Assembly: GCF_013213835.1 (NCBI RefSeq) | Contig: NZ_JABSSU010000002.1 | Location: 1 to 64,000, forward strand | Reading direction: 5' to 3' | From: Winogradskyella sp. | GTDB lineage: Bacteria > Bacteroidota > Bacteroidia > Flavobacteriales > Flavobacteriaceae | DNA length: 64,000 bases | Shown here: piece after piece, positions 18,029-26,441 of the stretch | Layout of the letters: each line of letters begins with the position of its first letter | Numbering within the stretch: position 1 is the stretch's first letter | Translations under genes and position numbers: made by a program | The notes under the pieces: generated by a model | What the model was told of the DNA's origin: nothing | Databases searched by the model: none | What the model saw: only the letters and a program-made list of their open reading frames with translations

Positions 18029-19111
18029 GTGGCGAAGGATAAAAAAACATATAAATCTGCTTTACAAGAGCAAGATGGTATTGCACCACCAGAATCCTTA
18101 AGCACAAACTCTGCAAATTCTATAAAAGCTAAACGCAGAAAACAACCTACTGTAGATGAATTGGTGTCTGGTATACTCACGGGTAATATTACTGATCTCA
18201 GTAGAGCAATTACTTTAATAGAAAGTACAAATACCCAACACACCCAAAAAGCCCATGATATTATTACTGCATGCTTACCGCATACCAAAGCCTCTGTTAG
18301 AATAGGTATTACTGGTGTGCCAGGTGTTGGTAAAAGCACCTTTATTGAAGCTTTTGGTGGCTATTTAACATCTCAAGGTAAAAAGGTAGCAGTCTTAGCT
18401 GTAGACCCAAGTAGCAGTTTGAGCAAAGGAAGTATTCTAGGTGATAAAACCAGAATGGAAGATCTTGTAAAGGATAAAAATGCGTTTATTAGACCTTCAC
18501 CTTCTGGGGATTCGCTTGGTGGCGTTGCCAGAAAAACAAGAGAAACTATTATTCTATGTGAAGCTGCAGGTTTTGATACTATAATTATCGAAACGGTTGG
18601 TGTTGGACAAAGTGAAACCGCTGTGCATAGTATGGTAGATTTCTTTTTACTCTTAAAACTTGCAGGTGCAGGAGACGAACTGCAAGGTATAAAACGCGGT
18701 ATCATAGAAATGGCAGATGCCATTGTTATTAATAAAGCGGATGGCGACAATTTAAAAGCGGCTAAATCAGCACGATTAGAATTCAATAGAGCTTTACACT
18801 TATATCCTGAAAAAGAATCTGGCTGGTCACCAAAAGTATCCTTATGTAGTGCACTTAAACAAGAAGGTATTTCTGATGTTTGGGCATTGATAATGGAATA
18901 TCTCACACTAACACGATCTAACCAATATTTTGACCAAAACAGAAATAATCAAAATACCTTTTGGTTGCTTCAAACCATAGAGGAACAATTAAAAACCAAC
19001 TTCTACAATACACCAATTATTAAGGAAAGTATTAAGGAGCAAATTGCCCTTGTGGAAGCTGGAAAAATAACACCTTTTGCTGCAGCTGAATATTTGCTTT
19101 CGTTATCGTAA
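18029..19111 (+). CDS. meaB: MeaB/ArgK-family GTPase, methylmalonyl-CoA mutase chaperone
   Basis: G3E-family P-loop GTPase that gates adenosylcobalamin loading and protects methylmalonyl-CoA mutase. Motifs are Walker A GVPGVGKSTFIE, the LAVDPSSSLSKGSILGDKTRM switch segment, ETVGVGQSETAVHSMVDFFLLL and NKADGDN (guanine specificity). Length (360) is slightly above the typical 330. The start is a GTG at 18029. With the PduO-type adenosyltransferase at 5961 it points to a B12-dependent propionyl-CoA/methylmalonyl-CoA pathway. The mutase itself is not in this window. Confidence 0.93.
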   Translation: MAKDKKTYKSALQEQDGIAPPESLSTNSANSIKAKRRKQPTVDELVSGILTGNITDLSRAITLIESTNTQHTQKAHDIITACLPHTKASVRIGITGVPGVGKSTFIEAFGGYLTSQGKKVAVLAVDPSSSLSKGSILGDKTRMEDLVKDKNAFIRPSPSGDSLGGVARKTRETIILCEAAGFDTIIIETVGVGQSETAVHSMVDFFLLLKLAGAGDELQGIKRGIIEMADAIVINKADGDNLKAAKSARLEFNRALHLYPEKESGWSPKVSLCSALKQEGISDVWALIMEYLTLTRSNQYFDQNRNNQNTFWLLQTIEEQLKTNFYNTPIIKESIKEQIALVEAGKITPFAAAEYLLSLS

Positions 19112-19127
19112 AAAAACAATACTTTTG
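19094..19127 (+). promoter_or_regulatory. promoter of the GT2-LAB_N-ArnT operon
   Basis: TTG at 19094-19096 and TACTTTTG at 19120-19127 are 23 nt apart, at the long end of the Bacteroidota spacing range. The operon's first ATG is 23 nt further. The -33 element lies inside the 3' end of meaB. Confidence 0.5.
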
Positions 19128-19150
19128 CACAGACTAAGCAATCACATTCT

Positions 19151-19867
19151 ATGTCTTACAAGTTAACTATTGTAGTACCTGTTTATAACGAAGAAGAAAA
19201 TCTTGAACGTGTAGAACTAGAACTTTCAAAGTACCTTTCTATGGCATCGGTAGCTACATCTGTACTTTTTGTTAATGACGGTTCTAAAGACAATAGTCAA
19301 ACACTCATTGAATCTATTTGCGAACGCAATACGGCGTTTGATTATGTGCTGTTTAAAGAAAATAGAGGTCTTAGTGCAGCCATTAAAGCGGGTTTTGATT
19401 ACGTTGACTCAGAACTTGTAGGTTATATTGATTCTGACTTACAAACTGCACCAGAAGATTTTAATATACTTCTAGAACATATTGACAATTATGAATTAGT
19501 TACTGGTGTAAGATCTAACAGAAAAGATTCTTTTGTAAAAAATATGTCCTCTAAGATTGCTAATGGTATACGACGTGCTTTTACTAAAGATGGTATGGAT
19601 GATACGGGTTGTCCGTTAAAAATTATACGAACAGATTATGCCAAACGCATCCCAATGTTTAGAGGTCTACATCGTTTTTTACCTGCTATGATTATGCTTC
19701 AAAACGGACGTGTAACTCAGGTACCTGTGCAACATTTTCCAAGAATTGCTGGTACTGCAAACTTTGGTTTATGGAACCGCTTGTTAGGTCCGTTAATGGA
19801 TTGTTTTGCTTACCTATGGATGAAGAAAAAGTACATTAATTACGACGTCGCTAAAACTAGTAAATGA
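19151..19867 (+). CDS. family 2 glycosyltransferase, DPM1/ArnC-like
   Basis: 238-residue cytoplasmic GT-A transferase. N-terminal motif LTIVVPVYNEEENLERVE, then FVNDGSKDNSQTLIE, and the DxD-type site YIDSDLQTAPEDF. Near the end are conserved FLPAMIMLQNGRVTQVPVQHFPR residues typical of polyprenyl-phosphate sugar transferases. It has no C-terminal transmembrane helices. Its stop overlaps the next start by 4 nt (ATGA). With the two downstream membrane proteins it probably makes an undecaprenyl-phosphate sugar donor for lipid A or another surface glycan. Confidence 0.88.
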   Translation: MSYKLTIVVPVYNEEENLERVELELSKYLSMASVATSVLFVNDGSKDNSQTLIESICERNTAFDYVLFKENRGLSAAIKAGFDYVDSELVGYIDSDLQTAPEDFNILLEHIDNYELVTGVRSNRKDSFVKNMSSKIANGIRRAFTKDGMDDTGCPLKIIRTDYAKRIPMFRGLHRFLPAMIMLQNGRVTQVPVQHFPRIAGTANFGLWNRLLGPLMDCFAYLWMKKKYINYDVAKTSK

Positions 19868-20487
19868 AAGACTGGATCATTTATTCCATTGGGTTTTTAG
19901 CTCAAGTACTATTCTCAGCAAGACTGATCATTCAATGGGTAACGTCAGAACGTAGCCGAAAAGTCATTACTCCATCCACCTTTTGGTTATTGAGTTTAAT
20001 CGCATCGTTTCTTTTATTTATTTACGGATACTTACGTTATGACTTTGCCATTATGCTAGGTCAGAGTTTAACCTATTTCATATACATCAGAAATTTACAG
20101 CTACAAGGCCAATGGCAAAAGTTTCCGAAATTGGTGCAATGGTTATTTTTTACGGTGCCTGTTTTTATCGTTATCTTTTACTATAACAACAATAAAATTG
20201 ATATTGATCTTCTATTTAAGAATGAAGACATTCCGTTATGGCTGATGCTATTAGGTATTTTTTCTCAAATTATATTTACCATGCGTTTTGTCTATCAATG
20301 GATTCATGCAGAGCGTACAAAAGAATCTACCTTGCCAATGGGATTTTGGGTATTGAGTTTAATTGGGTCCTCACTCATTTTAACCTATGCGATTATAAGA
20401 AGAGATCCTGTATTGCTTTTGAGTCATTTAATGGGAATGACCATATATGCTAGAAACGCTTACCTCATAAGAAAAACCAATGATTAA
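19864..20487 (+). CDS. membrane protein with two LAB_N (lipid A biosynthesis N-terminal) repeats
   Basis: 207 residues made of two copies of the same three-helix unit. The first is FLAQVLFSARLIIQWVTSER, STFWLLSLIASFLLFIYGYL and YFIYIRNL. The second is IFSQIIFTMRFVYQWIHAER, MGFWVLSLIGSSLILTYAI and MTIYARNAYL. Each carries the conserved R-hh-x-QW-h-x-(S/A)ER motif. It resembles a duplicated EmrE-size unit and likely acts as a flippase or partner for a lipid-linked sugar. It overlaps both its neighbours (4 and 8 nt), which indicates tight translational coupling. Confidence 0.85.
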   Translation: MKDWIIYSIGFLAQVLFSARLIIQWVTSERSRKVITPSTFWLLSLIASFLLFIYGYLRYDFAIMLGQSLTYFIYIRNLQLQGQWQKFPKLVQWLFFTVPVFIVIFYYNNNKIDIDLLFKNEDIPLWLMLLGIFSQIIFTMRFVYQWIHAERTKESTLPMGFWVLSLIGSSLILTYAIIRRDPVLLLSHLMGMTIYARNAYLIRKTND

Positions 20488-22102
20488 GCTCATAGAAAAA
20501 TATCCGATATTGAGTTTATTGCTTTTTGTAGTGATTACTTTAGGCTTTACGATTGATAGTATTCCTGTAACGATAATGGAAGCCAGAAATTTTATTTCGG
20601 CTAGAGAAATGCTTACTGATGACAATTGGATTTTAACGACTATGAACGGTGAAGCACGTTACCAAAAACCGCCTTTACCAACTTGGATTACAGCTGTATT
20701 CGGTTATCTATTCGGAATAAAATCTGTACTTGCCTTGAGATGGCCAGCACTATTATTTTTAGCAAGTATTGGTATTTCAACATATTTGTTGTCTAAAAAA
20801 CTAGAGCTTAACAAATCACATAGTCTAATCAACAGTTTTATTGTTCTAACATCTTTTTATGTGATTGGCATTACCATAGAAGCACCTTGGGATATTTATA
20901 CACACGGCTTTATGCTTATGGCATTATACCAACTATTTATAATGTTTAAAACAAAGTACACAGACACATTAAGAAGCTTGCTATTTGTTGTGTTCTTAGC
21001 AGCTTCGGTATTATCTAAAGGACCTGTGTCGTTGTATGTCTTATTATTGTCATTTATTATAGCCTATGGCATTGCATTTAAGCTTAAAGGTGGTACGATG
21101 TACTTTCTCAAACTTATCAGTTTATTAGTTTTTGGTATTGTACTTGGCGGTTGGTGGTATTTTCATGTACGCGTGGCAGATCCTGAAACTTTTACGGCCA
21201 TTGCTTCTAAAGAAACCTCTAACTGGAGTAGCTATAACGTAAGACCATTTTATTACTACTGGAGTTTCTTTGTGCAAAGTGGTTTATGGACTATTCCAGC
21301 ATTTATCAGTTTATTGTATCCATATTTAAAATCTAGGGTTTCTCATCTAAAAGCGTATCGTTTCAGTTTCTTCTGGACAATCATAGCAGTGATATTACTT
21401 TCTGTTATTCCTGAAAAAAAATCAAGATACCTGATGCCAGTGTTGATTCCGTTAGCTATCAATATTGGGTTTTATATTGAATATCTTATTCGTGAGTTTA
21501 AAAACCTTAAAGACAAACGCGAAACTTTTCCAGTGTATTTTCAATTTGGATTAATTGCACTTGTTGGATTAAGTTTTTGGGTTACTAAGTTTGTTGTTTT
21601 TGATGACTTATCTGGTCTTATGCTTGCTCGATATATTATAGGGTCTTTAGTTTTAGCTGTTATAGGTATATTCATAATAAAACAACTCAGAGCCAAACAA
21701 ATTAAGCACGTTGTTTATCTTTTAGTGGTCTTAATGATGAATGTTGGATTCTTTGCTTTACCATTAGCAAAAACACAACAACAGCCCGAATATTTACCAG
21801 TTTCTAAACTGCAAAATTCAAATTTAAAACTGTATTATCTTGAAGGTGTTTCGCCAGAAGCGATCTATAATTACGGCGATAAAATACCAAGTTTAAAATC
21901 TGGTGAAGGTTATACGATTCCGACAGAAAAGCGTTTCTATTTACTCACTTCAAAAACAAATCCGGCAGATATTAAGGAACTCGCAATGCTCTATAATATT
22001 GACTTTATAGACACTTATGATTTAAATTATTCCGGAAAAAAGGGGACACGAAGTCATCGTGGTCGATTGGTAAATCAATTGTATAAACTTACTCTGAAAT
22101 AA
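20480..22102 (+). CDS. ArnT-like (GT39/GT83) membrane glycosyltransferase
   Basis: 540 residues. The first periplasmic loop carries MEARNFISAREML and GEARYQKPPLPTWITAVFGYLFG, the acidic and KPPL signature of PMT/ArnT enzymes. About ten to twelve hydrophobic segments follow and include SKGPVSLYVLLLSFIIAYGI. A soluble C-terminal part ends the protein. It would transfer a sugar from a polyprenyl-phosphate donor to lipid A or protein on the outer face of the inner membrane. It is the last gene of the operon with GT2 and LAB_N. Its 3' end overlaps the convergent PAP2 gene by 14 nt. The acceptor is an inference from the context. Confidence 0.85.
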   Translation: MIKLIEKYPILSLLLFVVITLGFTIDSIPVTIMEARNFISAREMLTDDNWILTTMNGEARYQKPPLPTWITAVFGYLFGIKSVLALRWPALLFLASIGISTYLLSKKLELNKSHSLINSFIVLTSFYVIGITIEAPWDIYTHGFMLMALYQLFIMFKTKYTDTLRSLLFVVFLAASVLSKGPVSLYVLLLSFIIAYGIAFKLKGGTMYFLKLISLLVFGIVLGGWWYFHVRVADPETFTAIASKETSNWSSYNVRPFYYYWSFFVQSGLWTIPAFISLLYPYLKSRVSHLKAYRFSFFWTIIAVILLSVIPEKKSRYLMPVLIPLAINIGFYIEYLIREFKNLKDKRETFPVYFQFGLIALVGLSFWVTKFVVFDDLSGLMLARYIIGSLVLAVIGIFIIKQLRAKQIKHVVYLLVVLMMNVGFFALPLAKTQQQPEYLPVSKLQNSNLKLYYLEGVSPEAIYNYGDKIPSLKSGEGYTIPTEKRFYLLTSKTNPADIKELAMLYNIDFIDTYDLNYSGKKGTRSHRGRLVNQLYKLTLK

Positions 22103-22661
22103 ATCGCTTAAGTACGTAAGTATTCAACTTATAAAACCCAAATCCTGCTAAAGCACCAAAGGTCATTCCGCATAAGATATCTACAGGAAAATGTACACCA
22201 ACATAAATACGACTGTAGGCTACTAAAAATGCCCAAACCAATAAGATAAAAATAAGTCTTTTGTAATACGGTCGTAATACTAAACCACCAAATACTGCTG
22301 CTGCCATAGAATTAGACGCATGCCCTGAAAAGAAACTGCGTTGCGAACTACAACGTTCTGCTATAAACCGTATAAAGTCTTTAATTTCATCACAAGCACA
22401 AGGTCTAAACCTAAGTACTGAACGCTTTACAACATTAGTCGTTTGGTCTGTAAATAAAATCATTAGTGTAATGACTACCATAATCATCAGTAATGATTTC
22501 CAGCCCATTTTTTTATAAATTAGAAATAATAGAAGCGCGTAAAGTGGTACAAAGGTGAGTTTATTGGTTATGGCTAACCACAGCCAATCCCAGGTTTCAG
22601 AACCTAGACCATTGAGGTATACAAAAAGATCTGTATCTAATTCTAAAAGTCTCTCTAGCAT
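22089..22661 (-). CDS. PAP2-family membrane phosphatase
   Basis: 190 residues with about five transmembrane helices and the three-part PAP2 signature: KRSVLRFRPC (KX6RP), FFSGHASNSMA (PSGH-like, with F-S-G-H) and SRIYVGVHFPVDILCG (SRX5HX3D). It dephosphorylates a lipid phosphate, probably undecaprenyl pyrophosphate or a lipid A phosphate. Its start codon overlaps the stop of the upstream 75-residue gene by one base (TAATG), so the two are coupled. Next to a lipid glycosylation operon the role in surface lipid metabolism is plausible but inferred. Confidence 0.9.
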   Translation of the reverse strand: MLERLLELDTDLFVYLNGLGSETWDWLWLAITNKLTFVPLYALLLFLIYKKMGWKSLLMIMVVITLMILFTDQTTNVVKRSVLRFRPCACDEIKDFIRFIAERCSSQRSFFSGHASNSMAAAVFGGLVLRPYYKRLIFILLVWAFLVAYSRIYVGVHFPVDILCGMTFGALAGFGFYKLNTYVLKRFISE

Positions 22662-22888
22662 TAATCTTCGTAACGTGCTACTTCTCTATCATAAAACTCA
22701 GTAGCCAATCTTATATAATTTTCAGTTTCTGTTTCGAGTTCTTTTTGGTCGTGTTGATCGAACTCTTCAAACCATTCTACTTCATCATTTTCTAAATTAA
22801 TAATAAATCTAGGAAACTCAGTATGAATTATAAAAATAGCATCGGGATAGTCTGTATTATCTCCAAGTATAAATTTTGGCAATTCCAT
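22661..22888 (-). CDS. small acidic hypothetical protein
   Basis: 75 residues, MELPKFILGDNTDYPDAIFI at the start and a Glu-rich helical C-terminus (QKELETETENYIRLATEFY). No signal peptide or membrane helix. Short proteins like this sit beside PAP2 genes in related genomes, to my recollection, but I cannot assign a function. A TAAATTTG element on the minus strand (22917-22924) lies about 30 nt before its ATG. Confidence 0.7.
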   Translation of the reverse strand: MELPKFILGDNTDYPDAIFIIHTEFPRFIINLENDEVEWFEEFDQHDQKELETETENYIRLATEFYDREVARYED

Positions 22889-22948
22889 TTGTTAACTTTT
22901 GATGCGCGTAAAAGTACAAATTTAGTTAGAGTTGAATAATGAAATCTT

Positions 22949-23216
22949 GTTCTCGATACAAATTTCATTTGCTAACACAACTGAAATCCACTCGAACTGA
23001 CGATTTCTGCAAACTCGTTCAAATCAAAAACACATATAAATTAATCTGAGTGTCAGTTCGAGTAATTTTGAGGTACGAAAAATTGTATCGAGAACTCATT
23101 AAACTAAAAACCTCTATGATTAAAAATCAGTACGTTTACTTCTCGATACAATCACGTATAGCGTGACCACTCGAAGTGACGTTTAATGCTTTAATTAAAA
23201 ATTTGTATCGAGAAGT
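22949..23216. repeat. REP-like family I array, upstream of the GIY-YIG gene
   Basis: Three full units and one half unit share the ends TTCTCGATACA and CACTCGAACTGACG. Unit A is forward (22949-23002). Unit B is inverted (23051-23095). Unit C is forward, with the variant end CACTCGAAGTGACG (23139-23181). Half unit D is inverted (23202-23216) and ends 15 nt before the GIY-YIG ATG. Inner stems differ: ATTTCA/TGAAAT in A, AATTTT/AAAATT in B, TCACG/CGTGA in C. This explains most of the 343-nt gap 22889-23231. Confidence 0.9.
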
Positions 23217-23231
23217 AACTATATTTAAAAC

Positions 23232-23528
23232 ATGAAACTATTCTATGTATACATTCTTAAATGTTCAGATAACTCTTATTATACAGGAGTAACTTCAAAC
23301 CTTAATGATAGATTCATTCAACACAAATCTGGAAAAAATCCAGATAGCTATACGTTCAACAGAAGAGCTGTTAAACTCGTTTATTATGCTGAATTTACAG
23401 ACATTAACTTAGCAATAGAAACTGAAAAGCAAATTAAAAAATGGTCTAGAGTCAAAAAGGAAGCTTTGATTAATGGTAATTTTGATGCTTTACCGAACCT
23501 CGCTAAAAAGAATTTTAGCTCTAAATAA
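23232..23528 (+). CDS. single-domain GIY-YIG nuclease, URI/UvrC-N type
   Basis: 98 residues made only of a GIY-YIG domain: the first strand YVYILKCSDNSYYTGVTSNL (GIY as YVY, YIG as YTG), the catalytic Arg in NDRFIQH, and the metal-binding Glu in AIETEKQIKKWSRVKK. No DNA-binding domain is attached. Standalone members of this family occur in many copies in flavobacterial genomes, to my recollection, and few have known roles. Here it is bracketed on both sides by REP-like palindromes in inverted pairs and has no operon partner. This suggests a REP-linked nuclease similar in concept to RAYT, which is inference. Confidence 0.9.
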   Translation: MKLFYVYILKCSDNSYYTGVTSNLNDRFIQHKSGKNPDSYTFNRRAVKLVYYAEFTDINLAIETEKQIKKWSRVKKEALINGNFDALPNLAKKNFSSK

Positions 23529-23529
23529 C

Positions 23530-23770
23530 TTCTCACTACAATTAATTCTCGATACAAATTTCCCTTGTTATCACAATTGAAATTCACTTGAATTGACGAA
23601 AACTGAAAACACCAAATTGAAAACCACGTCAGTTCGAGTGATTTTGAGGTACGAAAAATTGTATCGAGAACCTTTTGAAAGCGTACTTTAATCTATACAA
23701 TACCTATAATATATGAGGATTTAGACTTGTTCTCGATACATTTCGCCATTGCGAAACACTCGAACTGACG
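23530..23770. repeat. REP-like family I array, downstream of the GIY-YIG gene
   Basis: Directly after the nuclease stop comes a degenerate start motif, TTCTCACTACAATT (23530-23543). Unit E (forward, 23546-23598) has degenerate ends. Unit F is inverted (23627-23671). Unit G is forward (23729-23770), with the strongest inner stem, TTTCGC/GCGAAA. F and B are nearly identical over 45 nt. G ends 6 nt before the stop of the convergent MATE gene. Confidence 0.9.
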
Positions 23771-23776
23771 TCTAAA

Positions 23777-25159
23777 TTATGCAGTACTAGAATGAGAAAT
23801 AAGCCTCTTAGTCAAATAACGAAGCCTAATAAACAATAAAATGGCGGCAGCTGTTAGACCTGCTAAGAGTCCTATCCAAATCCCAAGACTGCCATAAGCG
23901 TCTTCTTTACCTAAAAAATAACTGATTGGAAAACCAATCACCCAATATGAAATAAAGGTGATAATGGTTGGCACTTTAACGTCTTGCAGACCACGTAAAG
24001 CACCAAGAACAATCACTTGCAGACTATCACTAATCTGAAATACTGCAGATGCCAATAACAAAGTAGCCGCAATTTTTACAACCTCAGCAGTATCTAAAGC
24101 ATTGGTTGGATCATCTAAATCGACATATAAATCTGGTAAAGCTTGATGAAAAATCACAAAGAACAAGGCAAATACCACAGCAAACATAAAACCGACTAAA
24201 AATATGGATTCTGCAATGCGTTTGAGGTTGACGAAATCTTTTAATCCTTTTTGATTTCCAACACGTACCATGGCGGCTACACTTAGTCCCATCGCTACCA
24301 TAAAGGTCATTGATGATAAGTTAAGTGCAATTTGGTTGGCTGCTTGTGCATTCTTACCTAAAAGTCCGCTGAGCCAAATCGCTGCAGTAAAAATGGCCAC
24401 TTCAAAAAACATTTGCATAGCACTTGGTAACCCAAGATTCATCAGTTTTTTGATAGGCTGTTTAGAGAGTTTAAAAAACTTAATATTTGTAACATAAGGT
24501 CTTGAACGTTTACGCTTCGCGAGTAACCACCATAAGAAAAATACCATCACAAAACGCGACACTAATGTCCCAACAGCAGCGCCAACAATTCCCATTTCTG
24601 GGCAACCAAACTTCCCGAAAATAAGCACATAATTGATCGCAACATTTAGCACGTTAGCTACAATGGTTGCAAACATTGGGTATTTAGTCAATGACATGCC
24701 ATCACTAAACTGTTTAAACGCCTGAAATACGATAAGCGGCACTAAAGAAAAGGCCACCAAATCTAAATACGGAATCGCCAAAACCACCACTTCTTCTGGT
24801 TGATCCATTACATACATTAAGGGTTTGGCTACTAACTCTAGCAAGAAAAGTACAATCCCTAAAACTGTACACAAAAACAAACCATGTTTAAACACCGATT
24901 TGCCTTTTGTAAAATTCTGCTCTGTGTCTGCTTCTGCCACTAATGGTGTAATGGCTGTAGAAAAGCCAATACCTAATGACATGGCAATAAAAATAAAACT
25001 ATTACCCAAAGACACAGCTGCCAATTCTGCGGCACCCAATTGCCCAACCATAACATTGTCTACAAAGCTTACAAAGGTATGCCCAAGCATGCCTAAAATA
25101 ACTGGTGACGCTAGTTTAAGGTTGTACCGAAACTCTTTGGTGTAATTGCTTAGAACCAT
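23777..25159 (-). CDS. MATE-family multidrug efflux transporter, NorM-like
   Basis: 460 residues with twelve predicted transmembrane segments in two similar halves. MATE features include LASPVILGMLGHTFVSFVDNVMVGQLGAAELAAVSLGNS at the N-terminus (given here as family-conserved residues, split over helix 1 and 2) and the second-half equivalent GLPSAMQMFFEVAIFTAAIW. It exports drugs or metabolites using Na+ or H+. It stands alone. The peptidylarginine/agmatine deiminase gene ends 46 nt upstream. Confidence 0.93.
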   Translation of the reverse strand: MVLSNYTKEFRYNLKLASPVILGMLGHTFVSFVDNVMVGQLGAAELAAVSLGNSFIFIAMSLGIGFSTAITPLVAEADTEQNFTKGKSVFKHGLFLCTVLGIVLFLLELVAKPLMYVMDQPEEVVVLAIPYLDLVAFSLVPLIVFQAFKQFSDGMSLTKYPMFATIVANVLNVAINYVLIFGKFGCPEMGIVGAAVGTLVSRFVMVFFLWWLLAKRKRSRPYVTNIKFFKLSKQPIKKLMNLGLPSAMQMFFEVAIFTAAIWLSGLLGKNAQAANQIALNLSSMTFMVAMGLSVAAMVRVGNQKGLKDFVNLKRIAESIFLVGFMFAVVFALFFVIFHQALPDLYVDLDDPTNALDTAEVVKIAATLLLASAVFQISDSLQVIVLGALRGLQDVKVPTIITFISYWVIGFPISYFLGKEDAYGSLGIWIGLLAGLTAAAILLFIRLRYLTKRLISHSSTA

Positions 25160-25205
25160 GCCGCGAAGGTAATGGTTTTGGGATAAGAATTTGAGAATTT
25201 ATTTT

Positions 25206-26363
25206 TTATTCAGCAGGTTGCTGTTGGGTAACACAATGCACCATTCCGCCATTGGCGTACAAGTTTCTCACATCAATACCTACAACGGTTCTTGAAGGAT
25301 ATAGAGATTGAATAATTGCATTTGCCACTGCATCATTAGGATCATTATAATTTGGCACTAACACTTTTGTGTTGGCAATATAATAGTTAACATAAGAGCC
25401 TTTATAGCCCAAATCTGTCCCATCCGTGGTCACCACATTTTGCTGTGTTAGTGGCACATTAACAAAGGTGTAAGCATTACCATTTTTGTTTTTGGCAGCG
25501 TAAAGTTTGGTGATATCAGTTGGTTTAACATCATAGTCTAGCAAGTCGTTTTCTGCCATGGTAACTATGGTTTCTGAATTACCAAATCTTGCAAAACCAT
25601 CTATATGTTGATCTGTAAGGTCTAAACCTGCTTGCCCATCTAACCATATAAAATTTGTGACACCTAAGTAGGTCTTAAAAATGGCTTCGACTTGTGATTG
25701 GGTCATGCCTGGATTTCTATTGTTATTAAGAATAGAACTCTTACAAGCCATTAAGGCACCATGACCATCAATCTCTACACTGCCACCTTCATTAACCATT
25801 ACAGCATTGAGGTCTACTAGCGTTTTACCTTGGTCTGCAGCTATTTTAGACGGAATGGCATCACAATGATCTGATTGAATTGGTAAGCCACTGAACTCAT
25901 CTGTCTTATTGCCCCAAGCATTAAAGCCCCAATCTTGTATCACCAATTGACCACTATTGTCTCTGGCATAAATTGGCCCATTATCTCTTACCCAGGTATC
26001 ATCTGTTTTATAAATTTTAAAATCTACATTGGCTAATGCCACCGCTTCATTGGTAAGTAAAGCTATAATTCTATCTTTTTCTGTTTGGTTATATGCAATA
26101 ATGTGGACATTCTCGCTGGTTACCAATGCCTTAGTCATGGCAACCCAAGTGGCATCTAAGCTGTTGCGATACGCCAAGCCATATTGGTAATGGTGCGGCC
26201 ATTGTAACCATGTACCTTCATGTAGCTCACTTTCTTCTGGCATGGTATACAAGACGTCTGCCGCATTAGTTTGAGCTGTATCATCTGTATCTTTTTGACA
26301 GGCCATTGTCATGACTAGAAGTATTAGAAGTAAAATATTCATTTGACGCATTGCTGTTATCAT
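25206..26363 (-). CDS. agmatine deiminase-family lipoprotein (PAD_porph)
   Basis: Guanidine-group hydrolase of the agmatine deiminase / bacterial peptidylarginine deiminase family. A lipoprotein signal (ILLLILLVMTMACQKD) puts it in the periplasm or the outer membrane. Conserved sites are MPEESELHEGTWLQWPHH at the start of the domain, KTDDTWVRDNGPIYARD, VNEGGSVEIDGHGALMA and the catalytic Cys near the C-terminus in NGGMVHCVTQQ (C377). Most agmatine deiminases are cytosolic, so export is notable and suggests scavenging of external agmatine or peptidyl arginine. Alternative ATGs at residues 5 and 8 would leave the signal intact. Confidence 0.88.
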   Translation of the reverse strand: MITAMRQMNILLLILLVMTMACQKDTDDTAQTNAADVLYTMPEESELHEGTWLQWPHHYQYGLAYRNSLDATWVAMTKALVTSENVHIIAYNQTEKDRIIALLTNEAVALANVDFKIYKTDDTWVRDNGPIYARDNSGQLVIQDWGFNAWGNKTDEFSGLPIQSDHCDAIPSKIAADQGKTLVDLNAVMVNEGGSVEIDGHGALMACKSSILNNNRNPGMTQSQVEAIFKTYLGVTNFIWLDGQAGLDLTDQHIDGFARFGNSETIVTMAENDLLDYDVKPTDITKLYAAKNKNGNAYTFVNVPLTQQNVVTTDGTDLGYKGSYVNYYIANTKVLVPNYNDPNDAVANAIIQSLYPSRTVVGIDVRNLYANGGMVHCVTQQQPAE

Positions 26364-26441
26364 AAAACCAAGGTAGTACTTTGCCTTAATAACTTATCGA
26401 TGAAAGTTTTTATTGTGAAATATAGCTACTTTAATTGATAA

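Noticed and set aside
22949..23770. Insertion sequence or transposon around the GIY-YIG gene
   Set aside because: There are no single outer terminal inverted repeats bounding the whole segment, no target duplication was seen, and there is no transposase. A multi-unit REP-type array fits better.
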